A stretch of 64,000 nt of DNA, taken from the NCBI GenBank assembly GCA_905221605.1, contig CAJNDS010001779.1, forward strand, positions 301,146-365,145, in the 5' to 3' direction. Origin of the DNA: Symbiodinium natans. Lineage: Eukaryota; Sar; Dinophyceae; Suessiales; Symbiodiniaceae. Positions 23,201 through 48,352 of the stretch are shown piece after piece. Below the pieces are notes generated by a model, which did not search any database, was not told where the DNA came from, and saw nothing but the letters and a program-made list of their open reading frames with translations. Position 1 is the first letter of the stretch. Every line of letters begins with the position of its first letter. A program made the position numbers and the translations under genes.

Positions 23201-26200
23201 CACATCCCAAAACTGTAAACCCTAAACCCGAAACCCTAGATCTTAAATGGGCCCTGTTGAGCACAACAACAGCAGAAACCTTGAAAACAGGGACAGCATT
23301 AGAACAGCCCCTACACGAAGCTGATCTACACATCGGGTTCCCCATCAACAGCGCCATAAACACCACAATGCCCTGTATACTCAAACCCCAAAAACCCTAA
23401 ACATCCTCACAATCCCCGATAAGTGGCCTGTCCCAACGTTAGGTTAAGGGTCCCAAAGCCCGAAAGCCAAGGAGCCACGTCAGCTTTGTAGCCCGGGGAA
23501 ACACCCGGCGCGAACTTCAAGGGTGAAGATGGGCCCTGGTCCACTAACCTTGAGCTTACTTGGGAGGTTCATGGGTGCTTATAACCCGAACTATAGGTCT
23601 ACTTGAATTCTACTTAGAGGACTTAGGCGACTGGGGCTGATAAGTGCAGAGTTGGGGTTATAAGTACCCTGAACCTCCAAGTATGGCCTTATCAAGGGGG
23701 TTTCGAGGGTGCCCAAGGCGGTATTCGAATTCGGTCATTAGTTGCGTGAGGGTTCTGAGGTTTTCCTCGGCTTCCTTTGGCCACCCTGCACCCAAGAGAC
23801 CTCAAGACATCCCCTGAGTGGCCAACATAAAAACCTCAAACCCTTGAAGGACAAAAAAACCACCCAGGGAGCCTACCATTCAGATCTTTGGGATCTTTTG
23901 GGGTTTAGGGTTTTGAGGTTTTAAAAGAGAACTGTCAACCCTGAACCCCCCAGAAGCCTTCAACCCTAAACCCTAAACCCTAAACCCTAAACCCTAGACC
24001 CTAGACCCTAGACCCTAGTAGCCCTAAACCCTAGTAGCCCTAAATCTTAAGAAAGGTTCCAGGAGCCTCTGCAGCGACTGGGCCACATCTTCAGCCTTCA
24101 CGATCTTTTCCTGGCCAAGACTGGCACATGGGTTGAGGCTTGGGGTTTGAGGCCTGGGGTTTGGGGTTTAGGGTTTCGGATTTTAGGGTTTGGGGTTTCG
24201 GGTTTAGGGTTTGGGGTTTAGGGTTTGACGGTTCTGGTTTAGGCGTTGGGGTTTGGGGTTTAGGGTCTAGGGTTTAGAGTTTAGGATTTAGGGTGCTGTT
24301 CGATTTATAGCTTTAGAGAGCACACATGGAGGTTCATCGGAGCGTTCTAAGTGGCGGCAAGAGTACCCCAAATAAGGTTATAACGACACTTTCCCTACTT
24401 ATGTCCCTACTTAGAAGTACCCATGAACCCCCAAGTAACCCCTAAACCCCAAACCCCAAACCCTAAACCCTAAACCCTAAACCCTAAACCCTAAACCCTA
24501 AACCCTAAACCCTAATCCCCAAACCCAGTAGAGTCATCCTACCTGCAACTCTCTGTCTGACTACCCATGAAGCCCTATGGGCTTCGGCGCTTCGGGCCTA
24601 ATCAGGGCTCCGGAGAGCCCTGCAGGCAAGACTCCCTAAACCCTAAACCCTAAACCCTAAACCCTAAACCCTAAACCCTAAACCCTAAACCCTAAACCCT
24701 AAACCCTAAACCCTAAACCCTAAACCAACAATCTACACCCAAAAACCGTAAACGCTAAACCCCGACCTTGTTGTTCTTTCGAACGTATGGGCCTCTGGCT
24801 GTGTGCCGCGCTCGTGCTCCGTGCGCTTCGCACCCTTCCCGCGCAGGAGGAACACCGCGGAGACATAGCGGTTCGTCTGCCTGTACCCTAAACCCTGAAC
24901 CCTGAACCCTGAACCCTAAACCCTGTCCTTCCAGGACCTAATAATTAGGTTACTTGAGCCCCCAAAGAACTTCAGAGTTCGGTCCCAGGATGGGGTAGAC
25001 TTCGGAGACTTGGTAGCCCGGGAACCATAAAACGTGGAGATACTTTGTGGTCCCTCAAGAAAATAGGTCCAACTTCAAAGGCGCTGCTGAAATAAGGTCC
25101 CAGTGTCAGGTGCGTGAGGGAGCAAAGGAGGCTCTTGGGGTGGAGCAGCTCACGGACTGTTTCGGCCACGGCACACGCGTGAGGGTGCCGGATGGGGGCC
25201 AGCGAGGCCACCTGGTATCGCAGCTTTGGCGTGGGTGCAAGGTGCACAGCCATTTCGGCCATGCTCAAGTGCAGTTGAGATGGGAATCTCACAGGGGCCG
25301 TGCACATGGAGATACACTGCGCGATTAACTTGTTCACGTTCTTGAGGTCAAGAGAAGAGACATCCTCTTTCGTCTCGCAAATGTCGTAAATGGCCTGGTT
25401 GTCCAGAATCAGAGACACATCTGTGGATTCTCCCAGGAAAAAACTTGCAAGAACGCAGTTGTATGGCTCCACCATGCTCGAGGGAAACATCGAAGGGTAC
25501 ACCACCTGAGATTGACAACTCTCTAACCCTCAACCCTAAACCCTAAATTCTAAGCTTTTCGAATTCCAAACTCTCAACCCCTAAAGTCCACAAAAACTTT
25601 CGGTTCCAGCTTGGGACCATGGATGATGATCGACAGTCTCTATGGGACCCAAAGATTGGGAAGCAACCGACACCCCCCCCCCCCCCCCCAAAAAAAAAAA
25701 AAGAAAAAACAACTAATAACCAAATAAACCCAAAACAAGCGAATGACGAAATCTGGGCCCTTGCCAAGCCTCATTAACTATGCCTCAAGCTCAAGGCACC
25801 CTCTTAAACTCCAAGAAGCCTGGAAGCACTCATTAACATACTCGTTTCTCACTCACCAACATACTCTGGTCTTGACCGTCCTGCACTTTCTAAGGCCCTA
25901 AACCCAAAACCCTAAACCCCCAAAATCCTAAACCCCTAAACCCCAAAACCCTAAACCTCCAAAGCAGCCCAAAACCCAAAACCCAAAACCCAAAACCCAA
26001 GACCCAAGACCCTAAACCCCAAGCCCTAAACCCTAAACCCTAAACCCTAAACCCTAAACCCTAAACCCTAAACCTCCAAGGTGGCCAGCACACGGGGTGG
26101 CAGATCACCTTCTTGTCGAAGGCATCACGAAGGCTCTGCAGGAGGTGGGTTCCGATCCCTGCGCCGGTACCTCCACCTTGCTTTAGGGTTTAGGGTTTAG

Positions 26201-27843
26201 GGTATAAGCCCCCTAAGTCCCCTAAGTCTTGGAGGTTCAGGGTGGTGGGGGCCCCTTGAAGGATTAGGGTTTAGGGCTCGGGTTTGGGGCTTAGGGTTGA
26301 GGGTTTAGTGCTTAGGGCAGTAAACGCGCCACAGGTGCCGAAGGCTTGGGTGACGATGAAGCCTTGCCTGAGCGATTGGGAATGGACGTCCAAGCTTAAC
26401 CCCCCCCCCTACCCCAAACGCCAAACGCCAAACGTCAAACCCCACACCCTAAACCCTGAACCCTAAACCCTAAACCCAAAACCCTAAGCCCTAAACCCTA
26501 AACCCTAACTTCAAGGAACAGCTTCTAGACTTTGGGCTCTGGATTCTCTCAGCCCCACAATGTCACAAGCCCTGACTTGAGTGTTGGGGCCTTGTAGCAT
26601 CTACCACCCCCCCCCCCCCCCACCCCCACAAAAAAAACAAAACCCTAAACCCTAAACCCTAAACCCTAAACCCTAAACTGAGGCCAAAAGAAACTCATGG
26701 GATTGTGGAGGGCAAAAAGCCGGGCAAAGGGAAGAAACAACCACAGGAGCAGCGGAGCCCAAAGGCTTTGTGGGCTTCCCGAGAACCGCGCTTAGCAACC
26801 ACGAGTAGGGAGGAGATCCCTGGATCCAAGATGAGTTGCGGGTAGGAGCACCGGTCCAACGCCAACCGTACCTGCGGCGGTTGCTCGAATGGTTTCAGGG
26901 CCTTGTTGTTGCGATGGTTTAAGCCTTGACACCTCCCTTTTAACCCGAAAAACCTTACAAAACGCCCAAGCCCTAAACGGGCACGCTTGGGGTGTAGGAC
27001 TGGTTCAGGGTTCTAAAGCCCATATCAATAGCCCGAAACCCGATAACCTTTGCCTGATCCAGGACGTCCTCGGTCACCTTCCCTTCCGTTGCCGCCTCCC
27101 TGCCGCAGAAGAAGTTGTTCTTGCAGTCATGCTTATACCTCGGTGGTTTCTGGGAAAAATGACACACGCCCTATCTTAGAGCCCAAAACCTTTCTTCTTG
27201 TCGCTTCTCGACGACTCCCCATCAAGGTGTTTGTAGCAAAAACCTACAAACATGTCTTGGGCTCTTGAGGTAAGCTTATATTGGGTTGAGGGCTCAGGGG
27301 TTCGGTTAGTGCAGGGTGTACGTAGTAGAGTAGCTTCAAGAGAAGATCCGCTCGCCCACGGATTATACTGGGGTTAACCGTTTAATTAGGGTTCAAGGTG
27401 TCGGGTTTAAGGTTAAAGGCATATGGGCTTCATATACAGGTACGTGGTGTTTCAGGGCTTTGGATCGTATCGGGGTGTAAGATTTTGGGTGTTAATCCTA
27501 AATTAACCCTAAACCCTAAACCCTAAACCCTATTGCTTGCAAAGTGCCCCAGAAGAGACTGCGGCAGGAAGAGTTGCGGATGCTGGGAGAGAAGCTCAGA
27601 GCGCGTTGTGGGGTCTGTGTCGACGAAGATCGCGCGGGGCTGGTGGAGGCCAGCAAAAGACTCGGAGAAGCACGTGTCAGGAGCTAAGTCGATTTCAGCT
27701 CCAGATGCTCTTTCTGCGTTGCGCGTGCCGTCCGGCAGAATACCGTGCTCTTGGCAAAGAAGGCGCCACGTCTCAGAGCCAATCTGGCAGCCAGCTTGGC
27801 CGACGTGGATGCTGATGCATTCGCCGCACGCTCGCGAGGACAT
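20075..27843 (-). CDS. Divergent alpha-type tubulin gene, about ten exons (T1)
   Basis: Alpha tubulin family member (microtubule subunit, GTP-binding). The first exon reads ECISIHVGQAGCQIGSETW ... CQEHGI then PDG and PRAIFVDTDP, diagnostic of alpha tubulin. Later exons supply KNNFFCGREAATEGK, GGTGAGIG, MVEPYNCVL ... LILDNQAIYDIC ... LIAQCISMCTAPVRFP, RYVSAVFLLRG, KAEDVAQSLQRLLE, FAPGVSPGYK, GN-TTAVRELL and a C-terminal RRAYVWKFLEANGDMDDFYE helix ending in TAG. All lie in family order on one strand over 7.8 kb. Identity to typical alpha tubulins is low, and there is no acidic EEY-type tail. Introns carry telomeric arrays and inverted-repeat elements. Some junctions (exons 2-3, 6-8) are unresolved. 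Confidence 0.85.
20972..21050 (-). CDS. T1 exon 9, GNTTAVRELL
   Basis: GNTTAVRELLVQQFQKFLHL matches SNTTAIAEVFSRLDHKFDLM. The exon is flanked by CCCTAAA on its low-coordinate side and TTTAGGG on the high side. Confidence 0.75.
23465..23540 (-). CDS. T1 exon 8, FAPGVSPGYK
   Basis: KFAPGVSPGYKADVAP corresponds to QFVDWCPTGFKCGINYQPP. Acceptor probably the CAG at the 5' edge. Confidence 0.6.
24056..24110 (-). CDS. T1 exon 7, KAEDVAQSLQRLLE
   Basis: EKIVKAEDVAQSLQRLLE fits DVVPKDVNAAVATIKTK. Acceptor TTGGCCAG. Confidence 0.6.
24635..24727. repeat. Long exact CCCTAAA array in a T1 intron
   Basis: About 13 consecutive units, intron downstream of T1 exon 6. Confidence 0.9.
24840..24876 (-). CDS. 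T1 exon 6, RYVSAVFLLRG
   Basis: TNRYVSAVFLLRG matches HGKYMACCLMYRG of alpha tubulin. 3' boundary not determined. Confidence 0.7.
25116..25505 (-). CDS. T1 exon 5, longest exon (MVEPYN to PKSLLCSLT)
   Basis: 130 codons covering MVEPYNCVL, STDVSLILDNQAIYDIC, NVNKLIAQCISMCTAPVRFP, SQLHLSMAEMAVHLAPTPKL and SLAPI, each a recognisable alpha-tubulin block. The exit is proposed at CTC before ACG, with exon 6 beginning ACG after GCAG. The frame stays open past that point into what is probably an inverted-repeat intron. Confidence 0.85.
26094..26176 (-). CDS. T1 exon 4, GGTGAGIG GTP loop
   Basis: After GCAAG the frame gives GGTGAGIGTHLLQSLRDAF then DKKVICHP, the tubulin phosphate loop and following helix. 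Exit at CCC before GTG; next exon begins GTG after CTCAG, so VICHP joins VVYPSMFPSSMVEPYN exactly as in FTVYPSPQVSTSVVEPYN. Confidence 0.85.
26760..26880 (-). CDS. T1 exon 3 candidate
   Basis: A stop-free minus frame reads ILDPGISSLLVVAK, which could replace NCTGLQGFLVFNAV just before the GGTGAG exon. Only weakly similar; splice sites not determined. Confidence 0.3.
27048..27131 (-). CDS. T1 exon 2, NNFxxGREAATEGK
   Basis: HDCKNNFFCGREAATEGK then VTEDVLDQAK aligns to EDAANNFARGHYTIGK then EIVDLCLDRIRK of alpha tubulin. Acceptor TATAAG; exit at AAG before GTTATC. Confidence 0.8.
27548..27843 (-). CDS. T1 exon 1, alpha-tubulin N-terminus
   Basis: ATG at 27843; MSSRACGECISIHVGQAG shows a five-residue N-terminal extension relative to MRECISIHIGQAG. 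Continues through EHGILPDG, PRAIFVDTDPTTRSELL and QLFLPQSLLGH. Joins to exon 2 in frame using a shared CA (GGG-CA...AAG-CATGAC), giving LLGHDCKNNF. Confidence 0.88.
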
Positions 27844-28324
27844 GCGCTACTGCGCAGCAGGTGCTCGGAAATGGGTGGGCTCGAGACAAACGCAACAAAC
27901 TCTGCTAAAGCGGACATGCTCCATGACCTCACCCTTGGGTCCCCCCGGCTTGAAGGTTCTTACGAGATGTGAACAGGGAGTTATAGGTAGCCCCATAAAC
28001 AAGAATAAGCCACTGAGAACAAACCACTCTTCACCGGGCAGGACCGGCGTGCTCCAGGTTTTGAAAATGCTGGCCTCTTGGGGCCGAACTCGTTCTCAGT
28101 AGGGAATTTGGGAATTGGGTTCCCGAAGCCCTAAACCCCAAACCCTAAACCCTAAACCCCAAACCCTAAACCCCAAACCCCAAACCCTAAACCCGATAGA
28201 ACCTCCTGGTAATGGGATTTAGAGTGGGGCGGGGGGCTTGAGCGATGCCTGCTTCCCATCCTTCTGGACGGAAGTCAACCCTAAAATTAGGGTCATACCC
28301 TACACAATTAGGAAGCCCTATTCA

Positions 28325-28437
28325 GCTAGGTAGCCCAAGGGACCAGTTTTTAGTGAGGGCACCCTTTTCGGGTTGGCTACTTTATAAGGGAACCCATTAC
28401 CCAAAAAAGGGTAAAGGGTACCACTGGGCTACCAAGT
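28325..28437. mobile_element. TAGCCCAGTGGTACCC-family element
   Basis: Ends GGTAGCCCA... and ...ACTGGGCTACCA inverted; inner AGGGCACCCTTTTCGGGTTG and AAAAGGGTAAAGGGTACC. Copies: 14600-14760 (two half copies in tandem), 19848-19915, 22125-22205, 29826-30029 (functions as an intron of gene C), 32693-32797, 34492-34577, 48149-48253, 53308-53403, 60346-60451. Confidence 0.82.
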
Positions 28438-28479
28438 CAGGTAATATGTAATATGAAACCCCAAACCCTAACCTTTTTA

Positions 28480-28725
28480 GGGTTCATTTGGTCCCCAAGG
28501 GATACAAAAGAACTCGCCAGTTGAGAACAAGGCTGCACCATGAAAAATTGGGTCCACCTGCTTCCCAAGACCCCGAAACATGAGATCCCAGATGACCTAG
28601 GGCCACAACACAGAAAACGCAGCTTTAAGCGTCTTCGGTACACAAATCCCATCGGAGCTCTAAACCCTACGTCAACGCCAAAGCACTTGGGCAATGGAGC
28701 TGCACAGGCTAGGGTAGACTAGTTT
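28480..28725 (-). other. Unique segment upstream of T1
   Basis: About 240 bp free of telomere repeats with open frames on both strands (minus SVLWPQVIWDLMFRGLGKQ, plus KTPKHEIPDDLGPQHRKR). It could be a promoter/5' region or an unrecognised exon. Confidence 0.2.
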
Positions 28726-29349
28726 TTGGGGTTTAGGTTTAGGAACTTTAAGGCAACGCACAACGCACAACTCAAATGCACATGCGCACGCACATGCACG
28801 CACATGCATGCATAAATCCCCCCCTCTCTTCTTCACCTCCCTCGAAGGAACAGCTGAAGTGAACACAAGCATGCAACCCAAAACCCAAAACCCAAAACCC
28901 CAAACCCCAAACCCTAAACCCTAAACCTTGCACCCTAAACCCTAAAACGCCTGAGTCATGGTTCACATCACGGGAGAATGACCAACGCCTCTGAGGCACA
29001 TCTGAAAAAACTTCTCGAGCTCGTAGAACACAAGAAAATACCCACTTTGGGTTATAAAGTCTACAACATAAATGCCTATAGCCAACCCAAACAAATAACA
29101 CCTGTGACAAAATCCTAGTAGATACTACGAGTTAACCCTAAATATCGGCTTTTTGGGCGCGTCTTGCTGGTGCTTTGGTCGCGGCGCCAGGCGCCAATGG
29201 TGGAGTCTTAAACCCAACCCAAACAACTCTCAAGCCCTTTAAGGCCCTCAAACCTTGAAACCCTGTAAACCCCTATATACCAGCATAACTTAGCTTCAGA
29301 GCCCTTGGGCAGTCGATCTTCGACGCCCAGAGAAAGTTGTCAGAAAGAG

Positions 29350-29821
29350 TCATGCAAAGAAGGCAAGGCATAGGGTGAACACGCCGGGCAAGACGAGGGA
29401 GACAGGTGTAGCGAACGCTGCTGCCACCTGGGGGTCTGTCGTCCCCTGCACGCTGTAGACGTTGACCCCCCAAGTTGGGTCTGCGTTGGTGTCGCCCACA
29501 CTGCAGCAACCACAGTTGTTGTCACCTCTTGATCCATCTGGTTTGAAGCCGTTGGCGTGCTGAAAGAAAGAATAGCCTTGGTCGTGGCACGTTTGAGCAC
29601 ATTCACTGATGGATCGAGCCCCCAACCAATCCGTATTGCACCAGCAAAGCTCGCAGACTGAGTTGTAGTCCACTCTTCCTGGCACTATTGCTCGAAAGAC
29701 CTTGATTCCCCATCCGGAATCGCCGGCTGTCCACGAGAGGGAGGTGCAACAGGCGCAGTTGTTATCGCCCGAAGACCCGTCGCTTTTTGTACCGCTGGCA
29801 TGTTGGAAGACAGTACTTTTC
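29350..29821 (-). CDS. C exon 3, rest of module 1, module 2 and C-terminus
   Basis: Uninterrupted 156-codon frame to TAA-type stop at 29350. The frame upstream of 29821 stays open only because it runs into the intron element. Confidence 0.85.
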
Positions 29822-30480
29822 CTTAGTAGCCCAGTGACTACCAAAAAAAGAGAAGAAGGGCATCTTTTTTTGGGGTTGGCAATTATAAGGGAACCCATAA
29901 CCCACCTAAACCCTAAACCCTAAACCCTAAACCCTAAACCCTAAACCCTAAGCCCTAAGCCCTAAACCCCTAAACCCTAAACCTCCCAAGAAAAAAAAAG
30001 GGTAAAAGGGCACCACTGGAGCTACGAAGTTTCAAGGCGCAGGCATCCCGACAGCTCTCTACCGACTGGAAGCCCAGCCATTCCACCGTGGGACACTCGC
30101 AGGTGCTGCAGATCCTATCATGGCTACACTCAGAAGGGTAGCTAAAAATTAAAATCTTAGCTGCCTTATTAAGAAACCCAATTAACCCAAAAAGGCTAAG
30201 GATCTAAAGTTGCAGTAAAGTACCACAAAGCTATTTTCTCCCCTTAGAACCTTCATAAACAATATTGCAGATCCTATATTCTCCCCTTAGAACCTTAGTA
30301 AACAATATTACTTCTTAATACCCTCTTGGGTTTTATATAAACAAAGATACAAGATAGTTCCCAAGGGGGATAGAGTATCTCTTCCACCTCAAACAACATA
30401 GTGGTGGTTGTGGTCGTGGGGCCGTCGGCCCGCGCCAGGCCGAAGAAGAACATGAGCAAAGCCATTACGTGGCTCTGCAT
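29350..30480 (-). CDS. Secreted/surface Cys-rich tandem-repeat protein, three exons (C)
   Basis: Exons 30480-30380, 30114-30034 and 29821-29350. The ATG-started N-terminus MQSHVMALLMFFFGLARADG is a good signal peptide, followed by a Thr run. Two homologous modules of about 75 residues follow: CSTCECPTVEWLG...CRDAC ... QHASGTKSDGSSGDNNCACC and CELCWCNTDWLG...CAQTC ... QHANGFKPDGSRGDNNCGCC, each ending GWGIKVF or TWGVNVY. The C-terminus is hydrophobic (SLVLPGVFTLCLAFFA), as in GPI-anchored proteins. Both introns obey the direct-repeat rule (GAT; GAAA), and splicing them out makes the two modules align over their whole length, which strongly supports the model. Function unknown; adhesion or surface coat is inference. 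Confidence 0.85.
30034..30114 (-). CDS. C exon 2, first half of Cys module 1
   Basis: ICSTCECPTVEWLGFQSVES then CRDACAL. Exit before GAAAC; the downstream exon begins GAAAAG after CTAAG, restoring ALKSTVFQHASG. Confidence 0.85.
30121..30229. mobile_element. CACAAAG-ended element nested inside the first intron of gene C
   Basis: Begins ATGGCTACACTCAGAAGGGT and ends AGTAAAGTACCACAAAG. Flanked by CTAT on both sides, and the neighbouring duplicate at 30265-30290 (GCAGATCCTAT-ATTCTCC) shows an apparent empty site. Other copies: 7365-7441 (partial), 8892-8935 (partial), 11619-11731, 16470-16580, 49693-49800. Confidence 0.8.
30380..30480 (-). CDS. C exon 1, signal peptide
   Basis: Signal peptide plus TTTTTT linker and LFEVEE. 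Splices at GAAGA-GAT to exon 2 ATAG-GATCTGC, giving FEVEEICSTCECP. Confidence 0.82.
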
Positions 30481-32234
30481 GAGGTTTAGGGTTTAGGGTT
30501 TACCTGGACCCCCAAAGTATGTAAAAAAAACAGCCCAAGACCCTTAAAAGGGCTATTATTTTACATATTTTGGGGGTTGAGGTAGGGTTTAGGGCTTAGG
30601 GTTGGTAATCTCTAAGACCCATAAACCCTCAACCCCACGTCACCCCAATGATGATGGACACCACCGGACAAGCCGTCAGACGTTATGTGCAACACCTCAA
30701 GGCCTTGATGCCTGTCGTCTTCTTCGGATCAACCGTAATCAGAATGATACTCCTAAACCCTGAACCCTGAACCCTAAACCCTAAACCTCTTGCAAAGAAG
30801 TCCTGGCTTGAACCTTCCAGGCACTGCGTGTGCATCCGACACAAACCTTGCCACGCGTAGCAGGATCCTCACCAAATGAAACTGGAACCTACTATTTTCT
30901 GTAGAACCCCAAGAAACTAAAAACACAAAACTCCCCTTATAAGGAAGAATCTTTTGTGTTGCTTTGGAGGGGTTCTTAAAGTCTTTCTGCAAATAGAAGG
31001 AACAGGCAGGGCCCCATACCTGCAGTGGAAAGAAGTGACAGTTTTTTCAAGCTGGGAAGGCAGCTCGGAGACATGCTGGTCGCGAGCGCTGCATGATCCA
31101 ACTAGGGTTTAGGGTTTAGGGTTTAGGGTTTAGGGTTTAGGGTTTAGGGTTTGGGGTTTGGGGTTTGGGGTTTGGGGTTTGGGGTTTGGGTTTGGGGTTT
31201 GGGGTTTATGGTTTAGGGTTTAGGGTTTAGGGTTTCGGGTTTAGGGGTGCGTCGGGCTTACAGGGCTTAACCCCTGCACCCTACGCCACCGCCCTCTAAC
31301 GCGACTTTCTGGGTACAGGAGAGCAGTACCGGGGGTTGCTATCGAAGTTGAGTCCCTCGTGTTGACCCTAAACCCCAAGATCCGTCTAGAACGAAGCCCG
31401 AAACCCTGTGAACCCATGTTCTGGTATCAAAATAAGCCCTACTTGGAGGTTCATAGGTAATTAAAAGTAGTTCTATAAGTACCCTAAACAACACTCTGTG
31501 AATCCCCAAGTCATGTGAACCCCATAAACCCTAAGACCTAGACCCTAAACCCTGTACTTTCTTCGCGTCTCACAGCATCTTGGGACATCAGCCTGCGAAA
31601 ATCAGCCTGCGAAAATGTCCACGCTGGCCGCCTGCCCGGCCCCGGGGTGGCGAAGAGCCTTCAAGATTAGAGGTTCGGCTTGAGGGTTTAGGGTTGAGAG
31701 TGTATGTGGCCTGCGAATGAGTTAGGATTTAGGGATTATCGGAAGTGAGCGGTGAATCTAAGGAGCGAATACTTGAGCGAGCGATTCACGGAGAGAAAGA
31801 AGTTTGGGTTTTCAAAGGAGCTCTTCTGAGTTTTTTTACTCGCCCCCTTATCGTAAGAATATATACGAGCGGGGTCATTGGGTTAGGGATAAGGGTTTAG
31901 GGCATCTTAGAGTTCAGAAGGTTTAGGGTTTAGGGTTTAGGGTTTAGGGTTTGGGGGGTGCTTAGGGGCTAGGGGGTTCAGGGACCGAGGATGGAACATG
32001 GCCATGCGTTGCGAGGAGCACCTTAAGGCACGACACGTCCCGAAGGTGATCCTCTTAAGGCCGTCAGAGGAATATACCATAGGGTTTAGTTAGGGTTTAG
32101 GGTCAGAATCCTGAAGATGATCCTGTTAAAGCCATCAGAGGGAGATAAATAAATAAATAAATATATATATATATATCTATATATATATCTATATATATCT
32201 CTCTATATATATATATAGAGGAGCCCTGTTGGAC

Positions 32235-32715
32235 TCTTGGACTCTTGGCACCCTCGACCCTTGACCCGTAACAACCCTGAAGGGTTTTTGAAGAAGCAAT
32301 CCACGATGCTACGGGAGCCTAGAAGGAAGCAAAAAGGAAAGATGGGAGAGCCCCCCACCCCCCACCCCGAATCATCTGCAACCCAAGCCTTAAAACCCTC
32401 AAACCCTAATCGAACGAATCTGAGGGTCAGAAATGGGAATCAAAACGAGCAGAGCGCTCAAACATGAAGCTATTTTGTTGGATACGAGCACCCTGGGAGC
32501 CTCGGACCGTCGCGCATGTCGCAAGTATGGCGGCTTACAACTCGCAAGCCCGATAATGTCTACCCATGACTCCTCCCCTGCAGGCATTACAGGAGACACA
32601 CACCCACACACACAAACGTCTCTTTCGTCTATGCTGGAAGCTAGATGTTCACGTCCGAAACGATCGTCTCCTTTGGAGAGACTATTAAAACCTAGGTTGC
32701 CCAGTAATTAACCTG
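32235..32715. other. Unassigned repeat-poor segment
   Basis: Follows a (TA)n/(TCTA)n microsatellite. Plus frames of 76 and 92 codons and a minus frame (SWVDIIGLASCKPPYLRHA ...) are open. Located between genes D and C. No recognised domain. Confidence 0.2.
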
Positions 32716-32789
32716 GGAATAAGACGGGTGCCCCTTTCTTGCTTAAAAGGGTTTATAAGAGGGAACCTAAAGCCCCCCAAAACAGGAAT

Positions 32790-33070
32790 AAGGGAACCCT
32801 AAACCCTAAACCCTTTAAACCCTTTAAACCCTTTAAACCCTTAACCCTTTAACCCTTAAACCCTTAAACCCTGAAACCCTTAAACCCTTAAAGCCTTAAA
32901 CCCTTAAACCCTGAAACCCTTAAACCCTTACACCCTTAAACACTTAAACCCTTAAACCCTTAAACCCTTCTCCCTAAACCCTAACCCTAAACCCTGAAAC
33001 CCTTGAACCCTTGAACCCTTAAACCCTTAACCCTAAACCCTAAACCTTAAACCCTAAACCCTAAACTACT
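32790..33070. repeat. CCCTTAAA-variant telomeric array
   Basis: About 280 bp of AACCCTT/AAACCCT units with phase slips, adjacent to an inverted-repeat element at 32693-32797. Confidence 0.85.
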
Positions 33071-33364
33071 GGGCATCCTAGAAACCGCCGTTGTAGGCAG
33101 CACAAGCCATGGACAATGCAGCAAGATCAGCTCCTCAAGCTGTTGCAGCGCCGTCCAAGACCACGACAAAATTGGGTTTATGGTTTAGGGTTTAGGGTTT
33201 TCACAAGGGTTTAGGGTTTAGGGTTTAGGGCTACCAATGCAGGCAAATCGCACAAAACCGTTCAACAAACGATAATAACCCCCACATTGCCCTTAGAAGT
33301 AAGAATATGTTTCATGTTGTGGCAGGTTCTTTAAAGCGATTCGCAGGTACAGGTCACAGCGGGG

Positions 33365-47815
<14,451 letters not shown>

Positions 47816-48254
47816 TTTCCTTATATTACATGTCACAGGAAGGCTCCTGGCACATCTTAAAACAACAAAAAAAAACAACTGAACCTCCATCCCGCGATGA
47901 CTTTCCACAATGGTGCACCCCAAACTTGGTGCGAAAGTGGGGAAAATTGAAGAAACCGGGGGATGCAAAGATATGGAAACCCTAAACCCTAAACCCTAAA
48001 CCCTAAACCCTAAACCCTAAACCCTAAACCCTAAACCCTAAACCCTAAACCCTGAGTCTCTTCGGGATAGTTCAAAAAGGGAACCCCTCATATACCCCGT
48101 AAACACCCTGCACAAATTAAGGCTTCAGAACAATTTCTAGGCTGCCCAGCAACCAGGGCTTAAAAAGGGTGCCCTTTGTTGCTTAAAGGAGTTTATAAGG
48201 GAACCTAAACCCCCCAAAAAGGGAATAAGGGCACTACTGGGTATCCTAGATTTT

Positions 48255-48352
48255 AAAGGAGGTTAGGTAGTCCAGAGTCCAGGCGCCCTCGGAAGCCGGG
48301 ATTCACCGTGAAGGCCGGCTCATAGACCAGCGTCTCGTAAGACTCCGGCTCC
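48255..48352 (-). CDS. Exon candidate, SYETLVYEPAFTVNPGF
   Basis: VLEPESYETLVYEPAFTVNP then GFRGRL. Related to DAYEPALTC at 43.5 kb. Lies upstream of D between an inverted-repeat element of the TAGCCCAGT family and one of the CCTTATAC family; may belong to the 3' part of gene E or to another paralogue. Confidence 0.45.

Noticed and set aside
23172-23384. VSAVVVLNRAHLR frame as the tubulin SNTTAI exon of T1
   Set aside because: GNTTAVRELL at 20972-21050 is a far better match for the same region.
27533-28102. 189-codon plus-strand gene
   Set aside because: It overlaps T1 exon 1 on the opposite strand; the minus frame has clear tubulin motifs and the plus frame is its shadow.
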